Notes: generated by a model from the letters alone, not told the origin. A DNA stretch of 64,000 nucleotides from Mesaphorura yosii (GCA_009869945.1 WIXG01000114.1:124001-188000); one strand, 5' to 3'; shown: positions 9,754 through 23,801, numbered from the stretch's first letter. Program-made: numbers and translations.

Positions 9754-12082
9754 TGTTTGTTCCTTTTTCGGTATTGCGTCCAATAATTTATTTTAAAAAC
9801 TAGCAGGAATGCCAATACAAATTATTCAGATAAGGAGTCGGTACCGGGCGATAAAATTATAACGTTTAGTAACTTCCTGATTGTAGAATTCAGATAAAAA
9901 CCAAAACAAAGGGTCTAAAATAGTGAATTAAAGCCAGAGAAAATGTCAATTGCTGCCTTTGTTGTAAAGTCGCTTAGTAAAACGTAGTTAGCTTGGGTTG
10001 GCTTCGATTCCCACAAAAAACTCAATTGAATTTTGACTTTTCTTATGGTCGTGTGTGTACACAAATCGTTTATAGCTTGATTGCCAATGAAGTCAATGAA
10101 ATTAAACAAGTAAACCAAAAAATGACAGCACTCGAATGCGACTACGAGTACAGGATGAATGCTGCTGCGTACAAAGCACGAAAGAGTTAACCAAGCAAGC
10201 AGGGCACAAGTGTTTGCTGTATGCTGTTGCTTTCCGCTTGCTGCATTTACAAATCAAATGCGAAGCTACAGAATTAAATTGGACTTGGGTTTCTTTCCTA
10301 TGCCGTACCATTGCGAGCCCGTGTTGTTATTATGCCGTGGCATGCTCCCTCACCCACCAGCGCAGCGAAACGCGTACGCGTACGAGGTGTGGCATAAAAG
10401 AAGTAGAAACCAGCCGAAGCTCAAACATGCCAAATGCCCATTCCACACAGTAGGAGTTTTTGAACTGAGATGAACTGACTCATTCTGTCTCTCGAGAGAT
10501 CGATGGCTCACATTTGCCAGAGCCCGACCACTGTCGTACGGTGTGCGGTGCCAGTGCCCGTGTACACTGGTGAATGCGAATGGTCTGGCTGCTTCACTCG
10601 CTGAGCTCGGTTTTGGTGAATAAATAAATGCACGAAGAATCGAACCATAAGCTCCCACAATCCGCACTGCACTAAACACTAGCCAGTTATACAGCACCAG
10701 CGTAATCTTGGTCGAGTCGTGAGCGTACACATTACGCAATAACAAAGGAAACGCTCCAGCACAGGACTCCATGCATTTATACCAAAATATAGGCAGAAAT
10801 CGGAGGAAAGACAATTGCGGTCGCGGTAGCGTTGCTGAATTTTTTTTACCAATAGATTTCGTGCTGCTTGCGTCGTTGTACAGTCATTTCCAATTTCCGA
10901 TCCCGTAGCGAAGTCGATTAAGAACGAACGCAAAGTTAAACATGTTCCTTAAAACTAATGAACTTGACGTAATTTGGGAATAAAATGCTTGTCTATTTCA
11001 GCGGCTGCGATTCGACACCAGACCATGGATAATTGCATGTGCTTCGAACGCACGCTTAGCACTTTCACTTACGTCATTTTAGCTTTACCTTCGACGACAA
11101 GGGTACTAATTTTATTTTTTGCGAAGAAATGAGACATTTCGTGACAAAAGGCAAATTCTTCTCTTTTAATGTTCAAATTGGAAAAACAACGCAGAATGTC
11201 AAAGAAGTGTAAACCACAAACAAAAGTTAATGTCGTGCTCATGAATCATGACATAAAGAAAGTCACGCCGATAACTTCTCCCAGTATTGATTATTGACAC
11301 AACAGTCGACGCGTGTTGATTTCCTGTCAGGTCGCGACTGTCGTCGCGAGGTACTTGACTTGCGAATAAAATTGATGCAATTTATTTTTATTGCAAACTT
11401 TTTGCTTGACGTTTTTTATATGAGCCTATTTTTGCACCCGGCAGGCTTGCTATATTCCATGGTTGAGTTAAGGCTACCGGTTGAGAACGAAGGACTCAGA
11501 ATCAGAAACACAACGTCGCGGTAATTCTAATTAGTTTCTTGGAAAGAGAAGCGAAAATGCATGATACGATGATTACAGACTCGCCACTCTCTGCGATGCA
11601 GCCTCTGCTTCCGGTCTCTTTGATTCACGATTCGGATGCTTTCCTATTTGTTAGAGTTGGAGCAAATGGAATTGTATCTCGCGTTATCTTATCTCTTGAA
11701 CTTGGCATGCATCTGTGTTCGCGTACCTCGGCCACGTACACATTGTCATTGTATTTCGCGTTAATCTGGGAGGAGTCTGTGTGATAGCATAAAATCGATT
11801 GTAAATCGTCGCTCGCCGAATGCTGAAATTAATGACGCATTTGCATTTGTACAGTAAGTTCCAGATTAACAATTTATGATGGTACATAGTAGCACGATAA
11901 ATCCTACGGTAGACGTTCCTACCTCTGAGTAGCAGTTCAAGCCGCTAATTACAGATACAAATCCAAAATCCAGACGTCAGACTCGTGAAAGCGTTCTAGC
12001 ATCGTCAGTATAGTAGTTGCAATGTTGGAGCAGGAATTCGGGTTTAAAATCTGAAGTCTTTAAAGTGATTCGCTGGTACAAA
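9754..12082. other. Intergenic between divergent tau and mucin-like genes
   Basis: About 2.3 kb between divergent start codons, so both promoters and possible 5' UTR exons of tau lie here. Several open frames of 60-150 codons around 10.1-10.9 kb overlap on both strands without splice support or motifs. I regard them as chance. No gene is supported. Confidence 0.5.
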
Positions 12083-13054
12083 ATGACAAAAATCCACAGC
12101 CTCGTCTTCACGATCGTTTTCGTGACTTTTACTCTCTCATTCTCAACACAACTAGTCAAAGGTAAGCTTTTTGTTTTCCATATTTTGTTTTCGCTTATTA
12201 AAGTTTCGGTGCAACAGATCAATTAACCATTTTTTCAGGGGATTTTGACGAATACGAAGTGATTCCCTACGAAAATGAGCAATACGAAGGTATTTTTTGC
12301 ACCCACGTTGAGTCAAGAAAGTGTAGATTGGAGATACAGATTTCATTTACTTGTGATTTCATTTAGATGACCAGCAGATTGAATCGTTACTTCTTCCCAT
12401 TATCAACCTGGTTTCGCCTACACTAACGTCTACAGATGCGACTTCCGTGTCCGAGCTGAATGAAACTTCAGAACCAGCAACGGACAGCTCAAGTACCGAT
12501 TCTAGAGAAGATGGTTCTCCAGGTACAAGTACAAGTGGGACTGGCACAACGGAAGAGAAGGACGACGTGCCCACGTCCACGTCCGCATCAACGTCTATAG
12601 AAGGTTCAGTTACTAGCAGCAGCAGCACTCCACGACATGAAGAGACGACAATCACAGGAGCAACAACCGAAGTAGACGACACGAGTTCAAGTACCACGGC
12701 GAATTACTACCCTCCTTTCACCGACACTACAACGACCCAGAACGGGGAAAGCACAACCGATGAACCAAGACATGAGCCTGTCAAAGAACGCAAGTCAACG
12801 TGGGCGATTGCACTTGTTTCAATCCTAATTGTGTTTGCCGGCCTCTTCACGGCGCTGTATTGTTTCAGAAAATACATGCTGAGGTAAGTACCAGTTACGA
12901 CAATGGATCGTGATGACTGGCAAGTAAGCACTTACGACTTACGCGGTTACATCTTTTGATTAGGAAAAGAAAACTGGATCGCAAGAGGTTGCTCAGTAAT
13001 TCCTCACAGGAGGGATTCTTCGTTGGGAACGAGTATGGCGTTGGGAGTCTTTAA
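12083..13054 (+). CDS. Mucin-like single-pass membrane protein
   Basis: Exons 12083-12161, 12239-12289, 12367-12883 and 12964-13054 (TAA) give 245 residues. Residues 1 to about 26 form a signal peptide (MTKIHSLVFTIVFVTFTLSF). A short acidic segment (DFDEYEVIPYENEQYE) is coded by the 51-base second exon. A long Ser/Thr-rich extracellular region follows (TSTSGTGTTEEKDDVPTSTS and similar), as in O-glycosylated mucins. Near 189-210 is a transmembrane helix (WAIALVSILIVFAGLFTALYCF). The cytoplasmic tail of about 35 residues starts with a basic stop-transfer cluster (RKRKLDRKR) and ends NEYGVGSL. Nothing in it identifies a family; a cell-surface adhesion or glycocalyx role is inference from architecture. 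Confidence 0.8.
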
Positions 13055-13515
13055 AAACTGTATCCGCAGTGCGCTATTATAACTTATCATTACGAATTAG
13101 CTACGCCATATGATATGAATGTGTTTTGTAAACAAATGGCACAAAAAATGTAAAAGGTTAATGGGAGTAAACCGCGAACGAAGATAAATTAATATGACGT
13201 AGTTCTGCAACAATTCTCGCATTTATTCAAGTTTTTGGCTTAACATAGCATGACATAACAATAGCCTGGGTCGGGTTCAATCATAACATGACCGAATTCG
13301 TTTCTTATCCCTAATTTCCTCTTCCATGACTTCTTTCACGATCTTACTCTTTAAGTGTGTAGAAGCACCTGGTAGACGAAACGTGATTTACAGTGAAATG
13401 CACAAAATGACAAATATATAACATTTGAACAGATTCGTTCATAAATATGTTACTGATTTGTAGCACACTCTTCCAAGGTATCTTTTCTTCAAGAACTTGA
13501 TTTTGAATCCACAAT
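13055..13515. other. Convergent 3' UTRs of the mucin-like gene and Zasp
   Basis: About 460 bases between convergent stop codons. A minus-strand AATAAA (tttatt at 13222-13227) lies about 290 bases beyond the Zasp stop, so the two transcripts may overlap at their ends. Confidence 0.5.
13222..13227 (-). terminator. Candidate poly(A) signal for Zasp
   Basis: AATAAA on the minus strand, about 290 bases downstream of the Zasp stop codon. It is supported only by position and orientation. Confidence 0.35.
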
Positions 13516-16500
13516 TTATCGAGCATGCTGCTTACAAAATGGGCGACCAGCTTTGGCAAAGAAGCTTTGACCTTCCAAATTCTTTTTGCAGGCCTGAATA
13601 GTCACAACACGCAAAATTAATAGAAGAATATCCAAGATTCCGAAGTAAGGTAGAATATAATTCTGAGATCAAGTAGAATTTTTCTTACAGAGCAATTGAA
13701 ACACTGCGAGTGGTAATTATTCGTCATCGCTTCCACCCATCGGTCACCTGCCTCGATTGGGAATCCACAGGCAAAGCACTTGGTTGTGAACATCTCGTTC
13801 CAATCTGTGAGCAGGAAAAGAAAAGCATGAGGCAAAGTAGTACCTTCGACAATTAGCGTTCGTTGAACTCATGTTGCGAACCCTTTTCACAGAATGGCCG
13901 CCCGTCCTCCAAGTAGAATGGAGAATTTCCAAACACAACACTGCAATGAGAACAGGCAAAGCATGTCGGGTGAAAATGTTGTCCAATCGCGTTCAGGCAC
14001 TCGTTCTTGATGCGTCGACGGCATTTTCCGCATTCCGGAGCCAGATAACTCTCCCAGCAGTACTCGCAGTACAGAGCACCACGTTCCTCGACGAATCCAA
14101 TATCAATTAGTGGACGTTTGCAATTCGGCGTGTTGCACTTGAAGTGCTCAGGGCAATAAATCTTTCCTGCGGTTGCGGTGATGAACGGTCCACTACATAA
14201 AAATTGTGTTTTTACCTGTTTGGTTGCTTTGCGTAAATGAGGTTTTCCTATTCTATACAAAGGGCTTTCAGCGCATACCGAATTTGCTTTTGGCAAACAC
14301 CACAAATAGCAATTCTTGGGCCCGGCTGAGTCAAGATGCCCTTTCCTCGAGCTGGTATGATGCCTCTCCCAAACTGACCCTTTCCCCTTGCCGTGATCGG
14401 AGCTCCAGCCAAGAGACTCCCAGGCCCAGCAAAATTCGGCGGTCCACCAAAGGGTGGCCCGCCACCAATTTTGGGTGAAGGTATTGACACTGGAGGTGAG
14501 GGCATTGAGGGCACCTTGTTTGCTGTTGTCAGCAGATTCGTGACTGGTTTGTAGGGTACTTGGCTTTGCTTAAACGCCGGCTTCGGTGGTGCAACCGGTT
14601 TGTAGCCTGGGGTTGGTGAGTTGTAAGTGTTCAGAGGAGCTGTAACCGGAAAGGATGGCGGTGGGACAGATGAGTACGCGTTCGGAGCTCCGCCACCAAA
14701 CGCAGCACCAGCACTTGACAGAGTTGACGTGTTTTGAAACTGATCAGTTGTCGCTCCCGTTCCGAAACTCGAGTAGCTGTTGCTTGCCGAGTAGCTGCTT
14801 TGCTGAATGGGAATCGTGATTTCCGAAACTGGAGGCGCGTTGCTGCCCATCATTACTTGATCCTCGTCGCTTGACTTGTTGGCTGGGGGCCATACAAACT
14901 TTGACCCAGATTTCGTGATTGTCTCCGAAAATGAAGATGATTTCGTTTCATATATTTGACTAGATTTGGTTGATCCTCCCACTGAAGACGGAAACAAGGG
15001 CTGTTGAATTGGAGCCTTGACCGGCGACTTGGGAGCCGTGACATGATGCGCCTGAGTGGGCGAATGCTACCATTGCGTGTAGAAACAAACCACATGTCAG
15101 CACAACTGTTTAAACACTGAATTGAAGGCTGATGTCAAATTACGTGATATGGCTGCGGAGCAATGTTGGCTGCATACGTGTCCAGAGATGGCAATGGTGC
15201 CGTCGGAGCCTTCTTGTACGCATAGGGCTTTACGTTCACCGGGAGAGTCTTCTTCGACGATGTTATTGTCGAAGAGGCTCCTCTGTAAAAGGGCAAGTGT
15301 TAATTTATGTGACACAAAAATTGCGATTTTTACGGGTTTAAAGGCATAAGTGTCAACAGTTATGGATTTAATAAAGGCTACCAGGATTTATTGCGACTGG
15401 GGAGTTATTGAGCACACGAGACGACACAAACACATAGATATTGTGCGGCAAATATCTTACATGTTCTCATAAGTATTCTCAAGGGCTACGTTCTGACCAT
15501 TTTGCAGCGCAAAAGTGTCAGGCTGCAAATTCTCATTTCCGTAGCTGTACGCGTTTAGGGTGCAGGCAGGCAGCATTGGCATTGGGCGTGAGTCGAGCAG
15601 GTTGCATTGTGTATAATTAGAACGAAGCATCAGCGTCAATCATGCGACGAGATTAAATTCAATGCTTAATATACAATATTATCAGATGCGACAATTACGC
15701 AAGCGGTTTAAGCTTTTCACAGGCTGAGGCATTACGTTGCGGTTTGTTTTGCAGTTCAGCATTTTGCGTTTGCGTATTGTACAGTATTGAAATAATATTT
15801 TCCTGAAATTATCATACCTGTCGATTGAAAAGATATGCTTTGGAGTTTGAGTTGGGATTGTTGTGTAAGGTTCGAGTCCAGGGCCTGGAGGATGAGCCTT
15901 TGAAAACGATTTTGCGTGAACATCGCAGTACAGCTTATTGTTGATATTAAAGTAACCTGAAACAAGAATTAGTGCACTCCAAAATGCTTGATCTTTGAAA
16001 AATGCATCAACGCTCAATTTACCAATATTTTTAAGACTTTGACCACAAGTGGCGCACTTGAAGCATTCGACGTGCAGGTTTTTGTCCTTGATGCGAACAA
16101 AAACGCCTCTGCAAAGTAATCAGTGAGACAGTAAGGCAATTTGTTGGACTTCATTTTGAATCGCTTTGAGATTTCAGAATCTGCTGAGGCTTACACAATG
16201 AGTCGTTCACACTCCGAACACAGATTTGGATTTGTACCACCTCCACCTCCTCCTGAGCTTCCTTCTGGCTTCGTTTCCGGTGCTTTCACTTTCTTCAGTA
16301 ACGACTGTTGTGTCATGAGTGAAGGTGATTGTTGAGGCGGAGCATAATTCGAAATTGGGATCTGAATACCTGCAAATTAATTATACGGAACCTACGTAAG
16401 CAATTCATCTTGGTTTTCAACACGACGTGGGTCTTGAAGTGAAGATCTGCACGTACTTCGGTTTTCCTCATCCCCGGCCGGCGCTGCTGGCTCGTTCTCA

Positions 16501-18683
16501 ACTTCCTTCAGCATTTTATATACTTCGCTGTTCTCGTACTTGTACGGTTTCTCATTCTTCTTAAAGTCAACACTGCAAGGCAGGCAGGAGTCAAAGACAA
16601 AACAAATTAATGATTGTAATGATGAGTAACCAAGCGTGAGATTGTTTGCCTACCCGACTGCACCACCTGCCAAAACTTCCGCCTGTGCTGACAACGTCTC
16701 CTTGATGGCCTGCTCGCTATAGATGCCGATCGGGCTATTAAATTGGTTATTAATGAGCGCTCGACCGTCCTACAAGCAAACGTCATCAATTTACAGCAAA
16801 TGATTGATCAGTGCAAAAGAAGGAAGAGTACAAGGAGAAAAGTTCTTTCGATAAAAGTTAGAAGCTACTGGTTATGGTCGTCCCGGGCAGCAATTCAAGG
16901 TTCAAGCGACGCATGGCCTGAGTTGGCATAATCGGTGACATTTCTGAGAGACACGCAAATCGAAGCGATAGAAGGGGCTACTGTACGAAAGAATATAAGA
17001 ATACACCTGCGAGAACGAGAGAAATGGGGACAAAGTCTAAAGGAAAGAATTGAGTTTATTAGTCGAGTTGAGCAGCAGCAGCTGGGAGTGAAAGTTAAGT
17101 CAGCCATTAATGCCACAACATCAATGGACAAAAGGAAGAACCTTGGCGTGAGCGAACGGCTTGGCTCTTGAGTTGATGCCGCTAGCTGGAGTATAACCCT
17201 TGCCAACCTCTTTTTTCAAACTTGTCTTGGTGTACAGCTTCTGCTGGGAGTTCACTTCTCCCAGAGGAGTCACTTTCGGCATCCACGTGTTGGTGGCGCC
17301 CTTCTGCACCAGAAGCTCGACGCTGTTTCCCGAATTCATTATCAAGTCCTGCGCTTGCTTGTGTCTCAACTCAAGAGCGTCTGCGTTGTTGATGCGAAGG
17401 AGCGCGTCGCCTGGTGAAAGACCGCACTGTTCTGCAATGGAGCCGCTGTTCACCTGAAAGCAAGCAGAAGCAAGGCAATCGTCAAGAAATTGGGGCAATT
17501 AGGCGAGGTATTGAACAGTGAGTCATTAGCAACCCTGAAAAATCATTCATGAGCGGAAAAATGCGAGCGAGCCTTGAATTCGAGCGAGTGAAGCTCAAGC
17601 TGTACGAATTCTTGGCTCATTGTTATATTGGATGAACTCATATGAAGAAGATTATGAAGATATGTATGGATGTGAAAGGAGTGTTATGCTTCAAAGATAA
17701 ATATTTGAATATCTATCAAGATGCAGAAGAGAAGAAAACAACTTCCGTACTTTATGAGAGTACGAACAAACCGAACAGAAAGGGAAAAGGGCAAACTCGT
17801 AATCGACTCTGAACTCAGAATCCAAGAATCTCAATCTTCATCTCCTCGTTTTCTTTGTTGTATGTTCGTTCGCACTGTGTGTAATATAATCACGATCTCT
17901 CCCTTTCCACAATATATTATTTTTATCTTTCGTATGCAAACAAATTGCATGAATATCTTATAACCTGCAATCTGTGCTTTTTCTGTGCCCATGTGAGTTG
18001 CGAAGAGAGTCTAGCAACAGCAACAGCGATGCGGGACACATTCGCTGCATTGTATAATGTACTACAATCGGTTTTTGCCAGAAACTAAAAATAGCTTGCG
18101 AAAGAAGTCTGAAGTCTTGGAAATCGGAATCGCAGCACAGCAGAATCCAAGGAATTTGAAAGTTAATGCCTGTCGTGTGCAAAAATATAATTCTATGCGC
18201 TCCGACTGCCATGATTTCGTTCATATTTTACGAAATTCATTTTATAATACCCACTCACTGAAAGCGAGACTTTATGATGAGGATGAAGACACGAGCTGTC
18301 GTGAATTTCTGGCAGAAAGCACGGAACCGATTCTGAACCGTCTTCCAATTCAATGCGGGTAGATTGCTTGGTTCTTGCTGCTGGTGCTGCTGTTTCTATT
18401 GGAAGTATTTGGGTCAAGTACCTCCTCACGCATGCAGAATCACACCAGCTTGACAGATTACGTGAAATCGGGGATTAAACGAATTGCGAACACGAACACG
18501 GCAGCGGCAGCGCAGCACAGTGGAATTTGGGCAGAGTGTTGGAAATGCGGGCATCAAATGATTAATCGAAGCCTGCTCACTTACCTTGAGAATTATTAAT
18601 GGTTGATTAAAATCCTTTCCTCCGTGAATGCGAAATCCCCAAGATGAGCCTGTATTGGGTCTTGTCAGTCGGATCGAAGTCAT
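13516..18683 (-). CDS. Zasp52: Zasp-like PDZ-LIM protein (ALP/Enigma family), 13 exons
   Basis: Exons: 18683-18585, 17453-17142, 16769-16654, 16572-16457, 16369-16195, 16108-16023, 15956-15818, 15544-15461, 15282-15144, 15066-14279, 14192-13882, 13804-13689 and 13593-13516 (TAA), giving 852 residues. Residues 1 to about 85 are a PDZ domain (SSWGFRIHGGKDFNQPLIIL, then AEQCGLSPGDALLRIN). Near 138-176 is the ZM motif (SPIGIYSEQAIKETLSAQAE), followed by the family signature VDFKKNEKPYKYENSEVYKM. LIM1 (about 265-320) begins CSECERLIV. A Pro/Ser/Gly-rich linker of about 350 residues, mostly one 788-base exon, leads to LIM2-LIM4 (from CGVCQKQIRGPFITATAGKI to CKQHAR). The Cys/His zinc ligands look intact. 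The family sits at the muscle Z-disc, binds alpha-actinin through the PDZ/ZM part and supports integrin sites. Many exons allow isoforms; the 84-base exon 15544-15461 rests on splice phase alone. Confidence 0.92.
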
Positions 18684-21600
18684 GCTCTTTTAATCACACT
18701 TACTCGCTAACCACTCCCCTGAATATCAACTAGAAAGATAAGCCTAGATAATGGCGCTGTAAGACAGGCAAAGTGCAATCTCCAGCACCGCGTACGTTAC
18801 AGCGTCAGCGACAAGACAACGTTCGTATTTACAAGACACCGACACGACACGAACGCAGAGCCTCGAGAATTTAGAAGTGGCAACGGTTGGAAATTCTCTA
18901 AGCTCATTCTCAAAGACAAAACTGACGAATCCTAAAATTCGGATTCTAGAAAACTTTTTTATTTCTGGTTCGCGTCTACAAAGAAGCATTCATTCACATG
19001 CAAAGAAGCCTCCTACCCTCTGCAAAGAAGCTGCTGCTCGCGTCTCCATGCTCCTGTTCTTCTTGGTAATGCCTATTTTTAAACATTGGTTTTAAATTTC
19101 GCCAATTCGCCAACAAACTTGACTTTGCAAAATGTGTTTTCAAGGGGTGTGTTGTGTTCGGTATTAGTCAACCAGGAAAATAACACTTTCTTTGCTCGGA
19201 CTATGTTCCAACACACCAGCGACCAGCCCAACCCAGCGCCAGCTTAGCGTAGTAGATCCGAGACTCCGACTCCAAGCTCGTTATCAGAATGGCACATCAT
19301 GCATGCTTGCATATGTGTGCTAGTGGACTTGTCAGACTCACAGCGGCTTCCAACTAACATACCTCGGGTATTTGAAGTTGAATTTCGAATTTCGCTATGT
19401 GAGTAAGAATAAAGTTCGGTTCAGTTCAGCGATGCAAAGCAAACATTTTTCGGTGACGACGTAATCCATGCTCGCTCATTTAGCCTCAAAGCATTCGCAT
19501 TCGAGTGTTATTTTAATTCTGCTCTAAATTGTTTTGATTTCAATTTCAAAAGCATCCGGCATGCAAATGAAGAGGCTCCAACTCAATGACGTACCACACG
19601 AAAGAACATCTTAATAAGCCAGGGACTAGGCACTAATGTGTGCTTTCTTTCGGCAATGCGCCTTTGAAAATGAAAGGAACATTCTTTCAAGCCGTAGTTC
19701 ATGGTGTCTGAACCTTTTGAGACTTCTAATTAGATTGAAGCCCTTCTCTGTCTAATAGAACTTGATTGCTTTCGTGTTAAATTAATTATTAAAACGAATT
19801 TAATAACAATTTGACAACCTTGAGCTGAATTTTGTTTGCCCTATGAAGCTGTGACGTAGATGTTGAAGACGGTTAGCAGTTAGCGGCTTAGCACGGCCTC
19901 GAGGTGAAGTTCGCTGTTCTCGGAACTGAAACCCTGAAGTGATGTAATCGAATGAGAAACAAACCGAGGGCTTGTCACTTGGGCTTTCAGTTGTGTTTTC
20001 GTTTGAAGATCATTAATTTACGTCAAAAAGATCATTATGACGTGAATATGCATGTAAAGACTGGAATGCTTAAAGCCTGATGCCCAATGCCTTGACAAAA
20101 GAAAAGAGCCGACGCCGCAATTCACACAATAAAATGTGCCATGCATGCTATACGGAATAATACCTCATTCATGTCCTTAAACCTTTGCCTATTGAAGGAC
20201 AAAGGATATTATTTGAGCCAGTTGCTTTGTGCCTTGCATAATGCATTGTCATTACAGGCGCTGAGCTGCAATCGAGCTAAATCCTTTAATTATATTAGAA
20301 CAGCCTCAAATCTATGGAGATATTCAAAAGAAAGCAATTTGACGATTTTCTTAAGCTGTATTTAAAAACAGACGAACATCGCGCTGAAGACTGAAGACGA
20401 CGCTTTGCTGCTGTGATGCTGCACTGTTTAAATCTGCGCTCATGGCTCATGTCTTTTTGGAACAAAACCAGGATATGGATTATGAATCGTAGACTCTCTG
20501 TAATTACTCGCAGTCCGTGCAGTTAAGTTGCTCTATTTAGATTACTACTTCTGCTTCTCCTCCGCTTTGCTTGCTAGGAAAAGGAAGTTTGGATGTGCAC
20601 TGCTTGAAAGATTTGTCGTCTCCGTCCCTTACTTAATTCTGCTCGGCTGCGTTGACACGAAACGCGACCAACAGTTTCCTTATCCACAGCCAGTAAGCAC
20701 GCATGAGAATTTCACACTTGAAAGACCGAAGCTAATGAATCTTTCATAAAATATTTTATTTCATAAATCTTTCGTTCGGGTGCGCCAAACAACGTCATAC
20801 GCTAACGATCGAATCAAATCTCGTCGTGCCTTGCCTGCCATGATCTTTTGGCTGTTGGCTCTAATTCAATGCTCACGGACGCGTCGTCGTCACATTGTCG
20901 TGAACTTGGTCTCTTTCGAATTCGGAGTTCGATCTGTTTTACTGGATCACGTTCCTTTCCTCGTCTTATACCTGTGAAAATCGTACAGGAAAGTTCGTAA
21001 TTGGCTTCGTCGTCTCGTCGCTGGTGTCTGCCACATCGTTTGTGATGCTGATCGGTGATCCTAATGCTGAATTCATGTCATGTATAAAATGTCTGGCTTG
21101 TCAGACACAGCCATGGACAGGAAGGTGAAAAAGATTATATTCATCTATAAAGTATTTAGAGATAGAGCTCTTGAAGCACAGCATCACAGCACATCATAAC
21201 AGCAAGCAAGTTCCGTTCAAAAAGTCGGGACAGATTCTTTGCAGGAAAATTAGAAATAAAAAACACGACTACGACTTCGACGAAAGACGAAAGAGAGATC
21301 GAAAAGCTTTCTGTGAGGAATATGAGACGTGGCATGTTAGTCCTGACAGAGCCAAAGAGCTCAGGGCTTTACTCGTTCTCACCATCCATGTTCCTTGTTC
21401 GCACTGCCGCTCTCCATTCTCCGGTTTCCTTTCCATCTGTGAAACTGAAAACAGTTTAGTCCTGGTTGCTTTAATGGTTTACTATTTTTCTCCTTTACTT
21501 TGAACAGATTAGATCGAAGTCTTTACAGCATCCATCCACAAGCGCTACGTACACGACACTCAGCTAGCCTTGTATTGCGTGAGACCAAAGACAAAGATAA

Positions 21601-23801
21601 AAAATTGATCATCCTCTTCTTGTAAGTTTTACCACGAAGCGCAAACATTCACGTCGACCTTTTCCTCTCTCCACCTACAACACGGATAGCACTATTGAAT
21701 TGGATTGCATGCAATGCATTCATGACATCTGCACTGCCACGGACAGATCAATAGCTTCATTACTGGTGATAAGAAAATTGCGAGTTTGATCGCAATCATA
21801 CCGTCGCTACAGCGTAGCCAGCTTGAATAACAAAAACTATACTGGACCATACCATGAAAACAAAAATATTGGTTATGTAATACTAGAGTAAATCTCGTAA
21901 TCGTATAAATCTTAATCTACTGGTTTCAAGATTGCGTGGTTTGGTTTGATGGAAGTATGAACATAAATAGTGTCAGGATGTTAAAGTTCATTGAAAGTCA
22001 AACAACGTTTAATTCCTGATTCGTTGTTTGTGCACAGGAATCAAGGCTTGTAAATATCTTCTTTGTAAGTATCGCGATTAATATTCACGAAATAAGAACA
22101 TTTTCTGCTCCTGACGCTTTGGTTAGACTATTTGTGATAAATATCTGGTTTTGAGCCGAAAACAAGTCCTAAATAAGTCAATCACTTTCGGATGCATTCG
22201 TACTTGGTCATTGAGCTCGTGCAATCAGTGCCTGCTTACTGAGCACGATGCTTCGGTTCACAGTAATTGAATAAGGCCGTCGGTCATAACTAATGGGCCC
22301 CCTCTTATCTGGGCGCAAACACAACCACACATCCACATTTGTGTTGGTCAGCTCCAAAAACTTTTTTGATCAAAATTCCATTACAGTAGTCACAGCCGCG
22401 ACCGACTGCACAATCTCTAATCATTCCGTTGCACACACAAACTCAAGTGACCAAGTGTGCAGCGTAATGATGACACACAACTCCAAACAAGAGTGAAAAC
22501 TTTCCGGTGGAGTCCACTCAATAAAAGTTAAGTTGAATCCATGCATGCCCTGAAAATGGGCAAACTTTTGTCTGCTCTCGATTACATTGTTCCAGGAAGT
22601 GGAAGTTCCTTTCCCACCACGCCTGCTTGCCTGGCCGGACAAATCTTTGGAGTCTTTCAATGTGAATGGTTGCGTACAAATTAGTACGAGGCTATATCTT
22701 CTTCAGCATCATTATAGTCGTAGTCGTATAAGTGGTCATGGATAACTTTGTGCAGCACTCAAGGAGAAATTCTAAACTACGAAGAATCTCAATTGGTCAG
22801 CCACTTCTAATTGAATTCTCATTCAATTGCAGCGTATTTGGAGTACGAGGCCTGAATGAAGACATAATTTCTGATGGCCACTGTAATATTCAAGTTACTT
22901 AAGTTTAGGTTTGACACACTCGTCAAGTTGATAATGAATTTGAGACCACGAGCAAGGCGACCCTTACAATATTCTCGTCCTCGTGATATATGAAGACACT
23001 TTCCAATGAATAATTTATGTATATTGTACGCATTCTTTCCCGAGAAGCTCTCTAAGCACCAAGAACTAAGTCGAACTCAAAGTACGTGTACTCCAGTTTT
23101 AATAAGGATAATAAACGCAAACGCAGGACGAAACACATGAGACCTCTCGACTTTTAAGCCTCATTATTATTAATCCCCATTTAAAAATATACTCGTACTA
23201 CTTATTTGAGCTGTTATATGGAAGAGGACTGGGTGCATGTGTCCAGTGGTTATTCTCTGTATGCACTCACTCGTGCCTTGTATAAAAAGATGATGTCAAG
23301 TCACAAGGAGCTGGCCGCCTGTCTATGCCAGGGTGTGTTAGTGTGTTGGTACCGACTTTATACTTTGCTAATAATAATTGTTACAAGTATTGCGGACAGA
23401 ACAAAGTGAACACGATCTCGGCCGTCTAAATTATTCAAGTATGTGACATTGTACGCACATCACAGTCACAGTCCTAGACAGACAGTCGTGCACATTCTTC
23501 CGAGGAGCTGAAACAGATGAGAATCGACCAACGTGAAAAAGTGCCATGAGTCTGAAACAGACTAATCAATCCAGGCAAGAGACATATTTCAAGACCTGAG
23601 AATGGACGTGGAAATGTGAACGTGGATGTGTTTTTTGCCGTGAACTTTGTCATTCGAGCGTTTCAGGATCTCAGTTATCGGTTCATTGATTGAGATTGAG
23701 ATGTGAATCAGCATATTCCACGTCTTTCCAGAAGTTCTTTCATATTTATTAGCCGTAGTTGAGTGCTCGTCCTGTCGCTCTACGCCGAGCACGCATTTAT
23801 T
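18684..23801. other. Intergenic between divergent Zasp and tolloid genes
   Basis: About 5.1 kb of AT-rich sequence between divergent start codons. It should hold the promoters and any 5' UTR exons of both genes. Open frames of up to 110 codons (for example near 21.2-21.5 kb) lack motifs and splice partners. No tRNA or transposon structure was recognised. Confidence 0.5.

Noticed and set aside
10630-10650. A tRNA B-box-like GGTTCGATTC (minus strand).
   Set aside because: No matching acceptor stem, A box or anticodon arm at the right distance; it is a chance match.
10102-10933. Cluster of open frames of 70-150 codons on both strands near 10.1-10.9 kb.
   Set aside because: They overlap in several frames, have odd Cys/His-rich composition, no splice partners and no motif. 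They are likely chance frames in a GC-richer patch.
21171-21503. 110-codon frame on + (KHDYDFDERRKRDRKAFCEE region) between Zasp and tolloid.
   Set aside because: No splice sites in phase, no signal or domain, and the C-terminal half is random-looking. Insufficient evidence for a gene.
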